A DNA stretch of 64,000 nucleotides. It comes from Prochlorococcus marinus str. MIT 9215 (GTDB lineage Bacteria; Cyanobacteriota; Cyanobacteriia; PCC-6307; Cyanobiaceae). Position 1 is the first letter of the stretch. The number at the start of each line of letters is the position of its first letter. Of this stretch, positions 54,101-63,615 are shown one piece after another. The DNA is taken from NCBI RefSeq assembly GCF_000018065.1, contig NC_009840.1, positions 620,001-684,000 of the forward strand. The letters run 5' to 3'. The position numbers and the translations under genes were made by a program. The notes beneath the pieces were generated by a model, which saw only the letters and a program-made list of their open reading frames with translations, searched no databases and was not told the DNA's origin.

Positions 54101-55603
54101 TCAAGTTAAACTATTTTTGATTTTACCATTTATTAATTCGCCAATTAACGCAATGGAGCTATAAGCTATCAAAACTATGGTAACTTCCTTCCATGCGAAG
54201 GAACTTAGTGATTCTCTCAATTGCCCACCAAGACCTACACTTCCAATAACCCCAACAATTGCAGTTTCTCTAATAATTATGTCAGATCTATAGGCGCAAT
54301 ATGCTAAGTAACTTTTCGCTTGTTGAGAAAATAAACCTAAAAGCCAACTAGTCTTTTTTGAGATTCCTAAAGATTTCATTGCAATATAATTTCTCTTATC
54401 TTGGCGACCTAGATTTGTAAAAAGTAATTTGCTTGTAATTCCAGCATTGTGAAGACCTAATGTTAAAGCTGCTAAAGATAAAGAAGGATTATTAAAAGTT
54501 AATAGCGTTAGAAGTAATACAGGTGTAGGTATTAAACGTAATAAAAATGCAAAAATTTTAATAAAAAATTTAGAAGTATTGTTGTTAAAAATTCCTATTA
54601 CTAATGGAGGTAAACTAATTGCGATTCCTGTTGATAAAAGACTTAACATTATTGTTTCCAATATAAGTTTTAAGAAATCAAATAATCCTAAATCTGATTT
54701 TGATTTAAATAGGAAACTAACAGAATTAAAATTTTCAAAATTACTATTAAAAATAAAATAAAGAAAATAGGACAAAGAAAATAAAATTGTTATAAAAAAA
54801 ACTGAAATGTAAAAAATAGATAGTGTTTTATTTGTATTGTTAAATTTTATTTTTTTGAATATTAATCCACTAAGAATTATCAAAATTGCTAAAGACCATA
54901 AATAAGTCCATAGCTCTCTAAAATTGAGAGTCTGGAAAGATAAAAAAATACTAGTACCTATTCCTCCAATCCCAAAAAGTCCTAAAATCACTGTGCTTCT
55001 TATTGAACACTCTAATCTATATAAACCAAAGTTTTTAAATGTATTTATTATTGGATTCCATATTAAAGTTAATAAAGTAGAAAATTTAGGCGCATTTATT
55101 TGATTTATAGATTCAAAACTTTTGTCATCAATAGTTTCTAATTGTTCAGCAAAAACTTTTGAATTTACAGCAATATAAGGAATACATATAGCTATTATTC
55201 CTATTAAAAAATTTATGCCATATCTTTGCATTAATAGTATTCCCCAAACTACTTCATGAATAGATCTTATTATTGTCAGAAAACCCCTTATTATGCTGTA
55301 GAAAAAGTTTGGAATATTAAAGATTTTATAAAAAATATTTGAGGATAATATTCCAAAAATTGCCCCAAAAATAATACTTACTAACCAACTAAAAAAGCCA
55401 ATTAGGATAGTTTCATTTAATCGATTAATTACGATAATAATAATTTCATTATCGATCTTGGGATTAAATGCCGAAATTAAGAATTCTTGGAATAATTTAA
55501 ATCCTCCAAAATGAATATTGGTTATTAATTGATACCCTAAAGGTATGCAAACCAAAATCGGAAGAAAAGATAATGAGGTATAATTTAATTTTAATTTAAT
55601 CAA
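54101..55603 (-). CDS. phnE: phosphonate/phosphite ABC transporter permease, fused double length
   Basis: A 500-residue inner-membrane permease. Two BPD_transp_1 domains are joined: the first (about 70-245) has an SIHEVVWGILLM region and IGGIGTSIFLS, the second (about 310-495) has GLHNAGITSKLLFTN, an EAA-like SLGISKKTSWLLG and VGLGGQL. Usual PhnE proteins are about 270 residues, so this is a gene duplication and fusion that gives a single-chain channel. TTG 55603 starts it, 4 nt after phnC. Confidence 0.9.
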   Translation of the reverse strand: MIKLKLNYTSLSFLPILVCIPLGYQLITNIHFGGFKLFQEFLISAFNPKIDNEIIIIVINRLNETILIGFFSWLVSIIFGAIFGILSSNIFYKIFNIPNFFYSIIRGFLTIIRSIHEVVWGILLMQRYGINFLIGIIAICIPYIAVNSKVFAEQLETIDDKSFESINQINAPKFSTLLTLIWNPIINTFKNFGLYRLECSIRSTVILGLFGIGGIGTSIFLSFQTLNFRELWTYLWSLAILIILSGLIFKKIKFNNTNKTLSIFYISVFFITILFSLSYFLYFIFNSNFENFNSVSFLFKSKSDLGLFDFLKLILETIMLSLLSTGIAISLPPLVIGIFNNNTSKFFIKIFAFLLRLIPTPVLLLTLLTFNNPSLSLAALTLGLHNAGITSKLLFTNLGRQDKRNYIAMKSLGISKKTSWLLGLFSQQAKSYLAYCAYRSDIIIRETAIVGVIGSVGLGGQLRESLSSFAWKEVTIVLIAYSSIALIGELINGKIKNSLT

Positions 55604-55607
55604 CTAA

Positions 55608-56348
55608 TTAATATATTTTGTCTAAATGAAACTTCTTTAAGTTAGTTCTTTTAATATTGAAAAAAATTTTACCATCCCTTATCCCAATAACTTTATCGAA
55701 ATCTTTCAGTAAATCTAATCTATGTAATGCAACTAATGTTGTCTTTGGGGATTTTTTTGTATTATTTTTATCTACATTTTCTAGTAGCAGGTTTTTAATT
55801 GTTGTTATCAATTTGGGATCTAAATTATTAAAAGGCTCATCTGCAAGTAATATATTTGATCCTTGAATTAATGATCTAGCTATAGCCACCCTTTGTTTTT
55901 GTCCCCCAGATAGTTTTCTGATTTTTTTGTCGAAAACAGAGTTATGAAGTCTACATAATTGCATATATTCATGAGCCCTCTTAAAAGAACTTATATTTAG
56001 CAAATTTTTAAAAGCGAAATAAAAATTATTTTCTGCTAGTATTCCACAATTAACATTTTGTTCTGCTGAGAGATCTTCTATTAATCTTAAATCTTGCCAA
56101 ATAGTTGTTATCTTTCGTTTCTGCTTCCTATCTAATTCCTCGAAACTTTTATTGAATAATTTAACCTCACCTTTAGTTGGCTTGATAGTTCCATTAAGCA
56201 CTGATATAAGAGTAGTTTTTCCTGAACCGCTTTTACCTAAAAGTGCAATTTTCTCGCCTGAATTTATTCTTAAATTTACTTTATTTAGAATCAGATTATT
56301 TTTGTATTCATAGGATATATTTTTTAATTCTAAGAGAGTATTATTCAT
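55608..56348 (-). CDS. phnC: phosphonate/phosphite ABC transporter ATPase
   Basis: A 246-residue ABC ATPase. Walker A LGKSGSGKTTLISVLNG (about 37-53), Q-loop ITTIWQDLRLIEDLSAEQNV, signature KLSGGQKQRVAIARSL, Walker B ILLADEPFNNLDP and VALHRLDLL as H-loop. The WQD in the Q-loop resembles the PhnC branch. ATG overlaps the phnD stop by 4 nt. It powers import together with phnE and phnD. Confidence 0.93.
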   Translation of the reverse strand: MNNTLLELKNISYEYKNNLILNKVNLRINSGEKIALLGKSGSGKTTLISVLNGTIKPTKGEVKLFNKSFEELDRKQKRKITTIWQDLRLIEDLSAEQNVNCGILAENNFYFAFKNLLNISSFKRAHEYMQLCRLHNSVFDKKIRKLSGGQKQRVAIARSLIQGSNILLADEPFNNLDPKLITTIKNLLLENVDKNNTKKSPKTTLVALHRLDLLKDFDKVIGIRDGKIFFNIKRTNLKKFHLDKIY

Positions 56349-57253
56349 CTAATTTTATTTAATTTCCTCCCGATTTCCTCAATATTTTTATACTGTTTTG
56401 CTTCTGCATTAATAAATTTTTTTGCATTGAACATATCTAATATCTGTTTATGTGATTTTTTCTTTATGTCTAAATTGAGAATTACTGATTTAAGTTTTTT
56501 TGTAAACCCTTCTCCGAATCTATCTTCAAGATCTCCTTGAGCCAACCAATGATAGTCAACATATTCTGGGGTGATCCAGAATAATTCTAAATTACTTGTT
56601 CTTTTGGGATTATTTTTAAGATTGTTATCCCAAACTTGTTTATTTAAAGCTCCAGCATCAAATGCCCCACTATTAACAAAAGCTAAAGTGGTATCATGAC
56701 TCCCACTAAAACCTGCTTTTTTCCCTTTAAAGTGTTTAATTTCTACCCCTGCTTGATTTAAGAAATATTCTGGCATTAATCTCCCAGAAGTTGAGTTTTC
56801 AGAGCCAAAAGTAAATCTTAAATTCTTTAGTTTTTTAAGTCCTTTAATATTTGAAATTGAGTTAAGTTTTAAATTTTTGTTTACTATAAAAACACTTTTA
56901 AATTCCTTATCAATATCTCTTTGAGCTATGAGAATTGAATTAGGAGTTTGTAATCTTGCTTGAACTCCTGATAAACCTCCAAACCAAACTAAATCTAGAT
57001 TTTTAGTTCTAAATCCAGTTACTGCTGCGACATAATTAATAACAGGAATGTATTTAACTTCTAAATCAAGTTGTTTGGATAATTCTTTTGTAAATAAATT
57101 AAATCTTTTGTCCAAAACATCTTGGTTTTGATCAGGTATTGCTCCAACTTTTAAAACTTTGGGATTTGAAAATGAAGGTGATGAAAAAATAGAAAATAAT
57201 AGAGATGAACTTAGTATAAAATTTTTTAAATTAAACATTTTTTTCTTAATCAA
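56345..57253 (-). CDS. phnD: phosphonate/phosphite-binding periplasmic protein
   Basis: A 302-residue solute-binding protein with an N-terminal signal peptide (about 1-28). KVGAIPDQNQDVLDKRF, LVWFGGLSGVQA and FGSENSTSGRLMPEYFL are PhnD family blocks with the oxyanion-binding Ser/Thr cluster. The Prochlorococcus PhnD1 of this locus is reported to bind phosphite and methylphosphonate, so it may scavenge reduced phosphorus. TTG 57253 overlaps the aspC stop (TTGA); ATG 57238 is a second choice. No C-P lyase or ptxD is in the window. Confidence 0.92.
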   Translation of the reverse strand: MIKKKMFNLKNFILSSSLLFSIFSSPSFSNPKVLKVGAIPDQNQDVLDKRFNLFTKELSKQLDLEVKYIPVINYVAAVTGFRTKNLDLVWFGGLSGVQARLQTPNSILIAQRDIDKEFKSVFIVNKNLKLNSISNIKGLKKLKNLRFTFGSENSTSGRLMPEYFLNQAGVEIKHFKGKKAGFSGSHDTTLAFVNSGAFDAGALNKQVWDNNLKNNPKRTSNLELFWITPEYVDYHWLAQGDLEDRFGEGFTKKLKSVILNLDIKKKSHKQILDMFNAKKFINAEAKQYKNIEEIGRKLNKIR

Positions 57254-58428
57254 TAGTATTGAGAAATTGCTTTTTCAAACCTATCTAGTCCATCTTTTAT
57301 TTTAGCCTCTGAAGCTGCGCAAGATATTCTTATACATTCATCAGCCCCAAAAGCTTTCCCAGGTACAACTACTAATCCGAAATCTTGAAGAACTTTATTG
57401 CAGAAATCAACAGAAGTAATTGAGGAGTTAGGTAATCTTGGAAATGCATAAAATGCTCCATTAGGTTCTTCAATATAAATCCCATTTATATTCTTAAGAC
57501 CCTCATAGAGAAGACTTCTTCTTTGATCATAATGGCTATTTATCATTGAGAAAAACTCATTATTAACTTTTAAAGCCTCTAAAGCACCTTTTTGAACAAA
57601 AGAGCAAACATTACTTGTACTTTGACTTTGTAATGCTGAGGATGCTTTGATTACATCTTTAGGACCTACTAAGTAACCTATCCTCCAGCCAGTCATAGCC
57701 CATCCTTTCGCAAAACCATTTATTATAAAAATCCTATCTTTTAAATCATTTGCTAGTGTAGATAAACTGTAGTGTTTAAATTCTTTTTTTAGGATTAGTT
57801 CATAAATCTCATCAGAAAGAATATTGATATTTGGATGCTCTCTGGCTAAATCCGCAATTTGCATTAATTCTTCCTTTGACATAATTCTTCCAGTAGGGTT
57901 ATTAGGAGAATTTATAATTATAAATTTAGTTTTTGAAGAAATTTTAGACTTCAAATCTTTTATATTTATTTTAAATCCATCTTCCGCAGAAGAATTTGTA
58001 AAAATTGGCTTTCCACCTGCCAATCTAACCATCTGAGGATAACTTAACCAGTATGGAGAAGGAATAATAACTTCGTCTCCAATATTTAATAAAACTTGGA
58101 AAAGATTATATATTGCTTGCTTAGCACCATTTGTGATCATTACATTTTCAAATTTAAAATTTAAATTGTTTTGAATTTGAAGTTTATTTGCAATTGCTTT
58201 TCGGAGATCTAAATTGCCCGCTGCTGGACCGTACTTTGTAAATCCATCAAATATAGCTTTACTTGTAGCCTCTATAACTTCTTTTGGGGCATTAAAGTCA
58301 GGTTCTCCTGCACTTAAATTGCAGATATCTACTCCTTCTGCCGACAATTGATTTGCTCTCGCACTTATCTGCAATGTAAGAGAAGGCTCAATTGAAAGTG
58401 CCCGTTCAGATAAATTGATTTGGCTCAT
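57250..58428 (-). CDS. aspC: aspartate aminotransferase family (class I PLP)
   Basis: A 392-residue aminotransferase from ATG 58428, preferred because homologues start MSxLSxRA; TTG 58446 would add six residues. The PLP lysine lies in GFAKGWAMTGWRIGYL, and NSPNNPTGRIMS and the C-terminal CIRISCAASEAKI are subgroup I-alpha or I-gamma markers. It transaminates aspartate or a related amino acid. It leads directly into phnD with overlapping codons, so its expression is tied to the phosphonate transporter. Confidence 0.9.
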   Translation of the reverse strand: MSQINLSERALSIEPSLTLQISARANQLSAEGVDICNLSAGEPDFNAPKEVIEATSKAIFDGFTKYGPAAGNLDLRKAIANKLQIQNNLNFKFENVMITNGAKQAIYNLFQVLLNIGDEVIIPSPYWLSYPQMVRLAGGKPIFTNSSAEDGFKINIKDLKSKISSKTKFIIINSPNNPTGRIMSKEELMQIADLAREHPNINILSDEIYELILKKEFKHYSLSTLANDLKDRIFIINGFAKGWAMTGWRIGYLVGPKDVIKASSALQSQSTSNVCSFVQKGALEALKVNNEFFSMINSHYDQRRSLLYEGLKNINGIYIEEPNGAFYAFPRLPNSSITSVDFCNKVLQDFGLVVVPGKAFGADECIRISCAASEAKIKDGLDRFEKAISQYY

Positions 58429-58591
58429 TGACTTATAACTTTTCAAATATGACTCTTAAATAATGACAAATGCATAAATTAAGAATAAATAAAACTATCA
58501 CATATTGGTTTAATTTAGTTCATTTTCTTAATCTATTTTATTTTCATGTTTTGAGTTCTTAAGATAAAAAATATTTAAAGTTTTATTTTCG

Positions 58592-59095
58592 GTGAAAAGG
58601 TTAGTTATTGGTAGAGGAAGCGTATTTGCAGATTTGTTAATAATTGGTGAGGCACCTGGTGCACAGGAAGACTTAGAAGGAAAACCGTATGTAGGTAAAT
58701 CTGGTAAGTTATTAAAAGAATTATTGATAAAAGCAGGGATTGACTATGAGGCAGATGTTTATTTTTGCAATGTAATTAAATGTCGTCCACCAAATAATAG
58801 AAAACCCACTACTGGAGAAATTAAAATTCATAAACCTTGGTTATTACAGCAAATAAAGCTAGTTGATCCAAAATTTATATTACTTACAGGTTCTACTGCT
58901 ATGAGAGCTATTTTAGAAGTTAAAGATTCTATAAGTAATTTAAGAGGTCAATGGATTAAAAAAGATGGGAGAGAAATTATGGTAATTTTTCATCCTTCTT
59001 ATTTGTTGAGATTTCCTTCAAAAGAAATCAATAAACCTTACCATTTAACTTTGAAAGACCTAGAGAATGTAAGTGGTAAACTATATGCCGTATAA
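58592..59095 (+). CDS. family-4 uracil-DNA glycosylase-like, Fe-S ligands missing
   Basis: A 167-residue UDG superfamily member. LIIGEAPGAQEDLEGKPYVG (17-36) is the catalytic and uracil-binding region, FCNVIKCRPPNNR is block two, and FHPSYLLR is the late His-Pro-Ser motif. Normal family-4 proteins have an N-terminal CxxC, the Cys of KCRPP and a fourth Cys in a CxP motif. Here the protein starts at GTG 58592 without the first pair, and the fourth position is His80; only C64 remains. A stop at 58565 blocks extension upstream. Confidence 0.88.
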   Translation: MKRLVIGRGSVFADLLIIGEAPGAQEDLEGKPYVGKSGKLLKELLIKAGIDYEADVYFCNVIKCRPPNNRKPTTGEIKIHKPWLLQQIKLVDPKFILLTGSTAMRAILEVKDSISNLRGQWIKKDGREIMVIFHPSYLLRFPSKEINKPYHLTLKDLENVSGKLYAV

Positions 59096-59129
59096 TTTAG
59101 TGAATCCTTTTTGAATATCAAGAATTTTA

Positions 59130-60347
59130 ATGTCATTAACTCAATCAAAAGAGGTTAATAGTCTCTCCAAAAGATATTCAACTCATATTGAGAGAAGGAT
59201 AACTAGAACAGTAATGGTTGGGGATATAGCTATTGGAAGTGATTATCCAGTAAGAGTTCAATCGATGATAAATGAAGATACTATGGATGTCGAAAATGCT
59301 TACTTAGCTATCAAAAGACTTCATGATGTAGGTTGTGAGATAGTGAGATTAACTGTCCCTTCCTTAGCACACGCTAAAGCAGTAGGAGATATAAAAGCAA
59401 AATTATTAGAAAATAATATCAACACCCCCTTGGTAGCTGATGTTCACCATAATGGTATGAAAATTGCAATGGAGGTTGCAAAACATGTTGATAAAGTAAG
59501 AATTAATCCAGGATTGTTTGTGTTTGAAAAATCAGACCCTACAAGAACTGAATATACTGATGAGGAATTTGAAACTATTAAACAAACAATCCTTAAAAGG
59601 TTTACCCCTTTAGTTGAAGTTTTAAAGGCTGAAAACAAAGCTCTAAGGATTGGAGTTAATCATGGGTCTCTATCTGAGAGGATGCTTTTTACTTATGGAG
59701 ATACGCCATTAGGAATGACAGAATCTGCGATGGAGTTCGTCAAAATTTGTGATGAGCTTGATTTTCATAACATAATTATTTCTATGAAAGCTTCAAGGGC
59801 TCCTGTCATGATGGCAGCTTACAGAATGATTGCAGATAGGCTTGACTCAGAAGGATATAACTATCCATTGCATTTGGGAGTGACCGAAGCTGGAGATGGT
59901 GATTATGGAAGGATTAAAAGTACTGCAGGAATTGGAACGCTTCTAGCAGAGGGATTAGGAGATACCATTAGGGTTTCTTTAACAGAAGCCCCAGAGAAGG
60001 AAATTCCAGTTTGCTATTCAATTTTACAATCTTTGGGATTAAGAAAAACGATGGTTGAATATATCAGTTGCCCTAGTTGTGGAAGAACACTTTTCAATTT
60101 AGAAGAAGTTGTAGACAAAGTTAGGAACGCTACTTCACATTTGACTGGTTTAGATATAGCAATAATGGGATGTATAGTAAATGGACCAGGAGAAATGGCA
60201 GATGCTGATTATGGTTATGTTGGTAAAGGCAAAGGAACTATTGCCTTATATAGAAGGAAAGAAGAGATAAAAAGAGTACCTGAAGATGAGGGTGTTAATG
60301 CTTTAATTCAACTCATTAAGGATGATGGGAATTGGATTGATCCTTAA
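59130..60347 (+). CDS. ispG: 4-hydroxy-3-methylbut-2-enyl diphosphate synthase
   Basis: A 405-residue Fe-S enzyme of the MEP isoprenoid pathway, ferredoxin-dependent in cyanobacteria. [18 protein letters not shown] opens the barrel, [12 protein letters not shown] follows, and the cluster-binding cysteines lie in CPSCGRT and [10 protein letters not shown]. It makes HMBPP, the source of chlorophyll phytol, carotenoids and quinones. Length is normal for the single-barrel bacterial form. Confidence 0.96.
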   Translation: MSLTQSKEVNSLSKRYSTHIERRITRTVMVGDIAIGSDYPVRVQSMINEDTMDVENAYLAIKRLHDVGCEIVRLTVPSLAHAKAVGDIKAKLLENNINTPLVADVHHNGMKIAMEVAKHVDKVRINPGLFVFEKSDPTRTEYTDEEFETIKQTILKRFTPLVEVLKAENKALRIGVNHGSLSERMLFTYGDTPLGMTESAMEFVKICDELDFHNIIISMKASRAPVMMAAYRMIADRLDSEGYNYPLHLGVTEAGDGDYGRIKSTAGIGTLLAEGLGDTIRVSLTEAPEKEIPVCYSILQSLGLRKTMVEYISCPSCGRTLFNLEEVVDKVRNATSHLTGLDIAIMGCIVNGPGEMADADYGYVGKGKGTIALYRRKEEIKRVPEDEGVNALIQLIKDDGNWIDP

Positions 60348-60409
60348 GGATTTGTCAAATTTCTGAAATTATAAATAAATTCTTTTTATAATAAAAAATA
60401 TCGGATTCT

Positions 60410-61744
60410 TTGAAGATAAGAAAATTGCTTAAAAAAAAATTTGTAATTCTGTTTGCAACAACCTTTTCTGGGCTATTTTTAAATAATTTTGCAGAAGCAA
60501 CAGTTTTAAATAATAGTTACAAAGAAGTAATTGATCATGTTTGGCAAATTGTATATAGAGATTTTCTTGATTCAAGCGGTAAATTTCAAAAGTCCAATTG
60601 GATTAATCTAAGAAAAGAAGTTTTATCAAAAACATATTCAGACAGCAATGAAGCATATGATGCGATTAGAGATATGCTTTCTAATTTAGATGATTCTTAC
60701 ACAAGATTTTTAGAACCTAAGGAATTTAATCAAATGAGAATTGATACCTCTGGTGAATTAACTGGAGTTGGTATCCAAATAGTAAAAGATAAAGAATCTG
60801 ATGATTTAATAATTATTTCTCCCATAGAGGGCACACCTGCATTTGATGCTGGAATTAAAGCTAGAGATAAAATATTATCTATAGATAATATTTCTACTGA
60901 AGGTATGAATATTGAGGAGGCCGTGAAATTAATAAGAGGACAAAGGGGTACTAAAGTAAAGCTTGAAATTCTTAGAGATTCTCAATCCTTTTTTAAAACT
61001 TTATCAAGAGAAAAAATTGAAATAAAATCTGTTTCGAGTAAAGTCAATCAAACAAAAAATGGCTTGTTAATTGGCTATGTAAGAATTAAACAATTTAATG
61101 CAAATGCATCAAAAGAAACTAGAGATGCTATAAAGGATTTAGAAACAAAAAAAGTCGCAGGATATATTCTTGACTTAAGAAGTAATCCAGGAGGTTTATT
61201 AGAATCAAGCATTGATATCTCAAGGCACTTTATTAATAAAGGAGTAATAGTAAGTACAGTAAGTAAAGATGGTTTAAAAGAAACGAAAAAAGGAAATGGT
61301 CAAGCTTTAACAAAAAAGCCCTTAGTTGTTTTGGTTAATGAGGGTTCTGCTAGTGCTAGTGAAATAGTTTCTGGTGCAATAAAAGATAACAAAAGAGGAA
61401 AATTAGTTGGGAAGAAAACGTTTGGTAAAGGTCTAGTGCAATCCATGAGAACTTTAGTTGATGGTTCAGGTCTAACTGTTACAGTCGCAAAGTATTTAAC
61501 TCCGAACGGCACTGATATAAATAAATCTGGAATTATTCCAGACATAGAAGTAAAAATGAATATAAACCCTATTCTCCAAAGAGAGATTGGAACTAGAAAA
61601 GATAAACAATATAAAGTGGGTGAGAAAGAGCTAGTAAATATAATTAAAAGAAATAATGAGATAAGTGAATTTAATCCAAACACTACAAACCTTAATGCAT
61701 TCCTTAAAATTAATAAAAAAGATAAGGTATTTGCATTAAATTAA
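60410..61744 (+). CDS. ctpA: carboxyl-terminal processing protease
   Basis: A 444-residue S41 serine protease with a signal peptide (1-30, KKKFVILFATTFSGLFLNNFAEA). The PDZ domain (about 110-190, GELTGVGIQIV to GQRGTKVKLEIL) is followed by the catalytic block NEGSASASEIVSGAIKD (Ser) and KKTFGKGLVQ (Lys). In cyanobacteria CtpA trims the C-terminus of photosystem II D1 in the lumen; other Ctp proteins act on other targets, so that role is probable. TTG 60410 starts it. Its stop overlaps nadA by 4 nt. Confidence 0.92.
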   Translation: MKIRKLLKKKFVILFATTFSGLFLNNFAEATVLNNSYKEVIDHVWQIVYRDFLDSSGKFQKSNWINLRKEVLSKTYSDSNEAYDAIRDMLSNLDDSYTRFLEPKEFNQMRIDTSGELTGVGIQIVKDKESDDLIIISPIEGTPAFDAGIKARDKILSIDNISTEGMNIEEAVKLIRGQRGTKVKLEILRDSQSFFKTLSREKIEIKSVSSKVNQTKNGLLIGYVRIKQFNANASKETRDAIKDLETKKVAGYILDLRSNPGGLLESSIDISRHFINKGVIVSTVSKDGLKETKKGNGQALTKKPLVVLVNEGSASASEIVSGAIKDNKRGKLVGKKTFGKGLVQSMRTLVDGSGLTVTVAKYLTPNGTDINKSGIIPDIEVKMNINPILQREIGTRKDKQYKVGEKELVNIIKRNNEISEFNPNTTNLNAFLKINKKDKVFALN

Positions 61745-62655
61745 ATACTCATATCCAGCATTCTCTTTATCGGTATATAGGCTCTTCTTATTATTTCTGG
61801 GTCAAGTTCGATAGAAGGGGAATTATTTTTTAAACAATCAAGAATTTTTTCTAAGGTATTTAATTTCATATATGGACACTCGTTACATTTACAACCTTCT
61901 ATGTCGGGTACTTCAATAAAAATTTTGTTAGGTTCTTTCTTCTTCATTTGGTGGATTATTCCAGGTTCAGTTAATACCATGTAAGTTTTAGATGTATCTT
62001 TACTTACGAAATCAAGCAGCTTACTTGTTGATCCAATAAAATCTGAGAGAATTAGCAAATTTTGACTGCATTCAGGATGAGCAATTACTTTTGAACCTGG
62101 ATTTTGATATTTTAATTTTAAAAGTGCTTCTTCACTAAATGATTCATGAACAATGCAGCTGCCAGGCCATAATTTAATATCTCTTCCGGAATTTTTCTGT
62201 ACCCATCTCCCAAGGTTCTGATCAGGTGCAAATATTATCTTTTTATCTTGAGGTATCTTTTTAATTAATGAGACTGCATTACTGCTTGTACATATAAGAT
62301 CACTTTGAGCTTTTACTTCTGCAGTACAATTTATATAACTTACGACATAGTGATCTGGATTTTCTTTCCTGAACTTTTGAAATTTATCTGAGGGACAATC
62401 ATCTGCTAATGAGCATCCTGCGTCAATATCTGGTAATAGGACTGTTTTATTAGGGCTAAGTATTTTTGCAGTTTCGGCCATAAAGTGCACACCGCAAAAA
62501 ATTATTATATCAGCATCATTATTTGCAGCTTTCCTAGATAGATCTAATGAATCGCCAATAAAATCTGCAATTTCCTGAATCTCTGGAGCTTGATAATAGT
62601 GCGCAAGAATAATTGCATTAGCTTTTTTGCAATGCTCCTTTATTTCAGAAATCAA
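61741..62655 (-). CDS. nadA: quinolinate synthase
   Basis: A 304-residue Fe-S enzyme that makes quinolinate from iminoaspartate and DHAP in NAD synthesis. Three cysteines bind the cluster: FCGVHFM, ICTSSNA and CKCNEC. ILAHYYQAPEIQEIADFIGDSL begins the protein. TTG 62655 has a strong ribosome site (AAGGAAGAGG, 2-3 nt before). The start leaves only 13 residues before AIILAHYY, shorter than relatives; an in-frame CTG about 54 nt upstream would restore the usual length but has no ribosome site. Confidence 0.94.
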   Translation of the reverse strand: MISEIKEHCKKANAIILAHYYQAPEIQEIADFIGDSLDLSRKAANNDADIIIFCGVHFMAETAKILSPNKTVLLPDIDAGCSLADDCPSDKFQKFRKENPDHYVVSYINCTAEVKAQSDLICTSSNAVSLIKKIPQDKKIIFAPDQNLGRWVQKNSGRDIKLWPGSCIVHESFSEEALLKLKYQNPGSKVIAHPECSQNLLILSDFIGSTSKLLDFVSKDTSKTYMVLTEPGIIHQMKKKEPNKIFIEVPDIEGCKCNECPYMKLNTLEKILDCLKNNSPSIELDPEIIRRAYIPIKRMLDMSI

Positions 62656-62758
62656 ATCCTCTTCCTTTTGAACTGATTTCTGTTTTGCAGTAGAAGTTAT
62701 ACTGGTCAGGATTTAGAATATCTCTAAATAGATTATATGTCTTTAAATAGAAAAAATT

Positions 62759-63592
62759 CTGACAAATTTAAAAATTGCTATTGTTGGTGACTGTCATGGT
62801 CAATGGTCTGAATTAGACTTAAAAGTTTTATCGATTATCAAACCAAATATTGTTTTATTTGTGGGTGATATTTCTAATGGCAGTGTCAAAATAATTAAAA
62901 AAATCAATGAGATCAAAATTCCTACTTTTGTGATTTTAGGAAATCATGATAGAGGGAAAGATTCTACAGGGGAAACTCTCTCAAAGCAGATACGTGTTCT
63001 TGGTGAAAAATATTGTGCATGGGATTTGAAAGTTTTTAATAATCAAATAAATTTATTGTCTGCTAGACCATGTAGTTCTGGCGGCGGGTATTATCTTTCG
63101 AAAGAAGTTAAAGGTGTTTATGGACCAATTACCGAACAAGATTCAATAAATAAAATTATCAAATGTTCTGAAAAGACTGTAGAAGATATACCTTTAATAA
63201 TTATGTCTCATGCAGGTCCCTCGGGTTTAGGTTCAGAACCTAAAAGCATTTGTGGTAAAGACTGGAAATTACCCTCACTAGATTGGGGAGATAGAGATTT
63301 GTCTGTGGCTATTTCTCAAATACAAAAGAGAAGAAAAGTTGATCTTGTGATTTTTGGTCATATGCACAACCGGCTTAAAAGAAATCTTGGTTTAAGAGAG
63401 ATGTTTAAAATTGACAGCAAAGGAACAATTTATTTCAACACTGCCGTGGTGCCAAGATATAAAACTGATAAAGATGGGAAATTACTAATTAACTTTTCAT
63501 GGATTGAGTTTGAAAAAAAAGGATTAAGAAATGTTTCTCATCGATGGTATTCAGAGTCTGGTGAAATTCGTGAAGAAGATAAATTTTTTTAG
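62759..63592 (+). CDS. TIGR04168-type metallophosphoesterase, non-canonical start
   Basis: A 277-residue calcineurin-like phosphoesterase if started at CTG 62759. IVGDCHGQWSELD carries the first metal Asp and His, FVGDISNG the second Asp, LGNHDRGKD the Asn-His-Asp, SHAGPSGLG and FGHMHNRL the late His residues. The first GTG (62861) would remove the essential DCHG motif, so translation must start earlier. An in-frame stop at 62744 limits it. The only upstream ATG (62737) is in another frame and would join after loss of one A. Plant and cyanobacterial members have no proven substrate. Confidence 0.82.
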   Translation: MTNLKIAIVGDCHGQWSELDLKVLSIIKPNIVLFVGDISNGSVKIIKKINEIKIPTFVILGNHDRGKDSTGETLSKQIRVLGEKYCAWDLKVFNNQINLLSARPCSSGGGYYLSKEVKGVYGPITEQDSINKIIKCSEKTVEDIPLIIMSHAGPSGLGSEPKSICGKDWKLPSLDWGDRDLSVAISQIQKRRKVDLVIFGHMHNRLKRNLGLREMFKIDSKGTIYFNTAVVPRYKTDKDGKLLINFSWIEFEKKGLRNVSHRWYSESGEIREEDKFF

Positions 63593-63615
63593 GATAATAT
63601 CTTTTTGTTTATATT

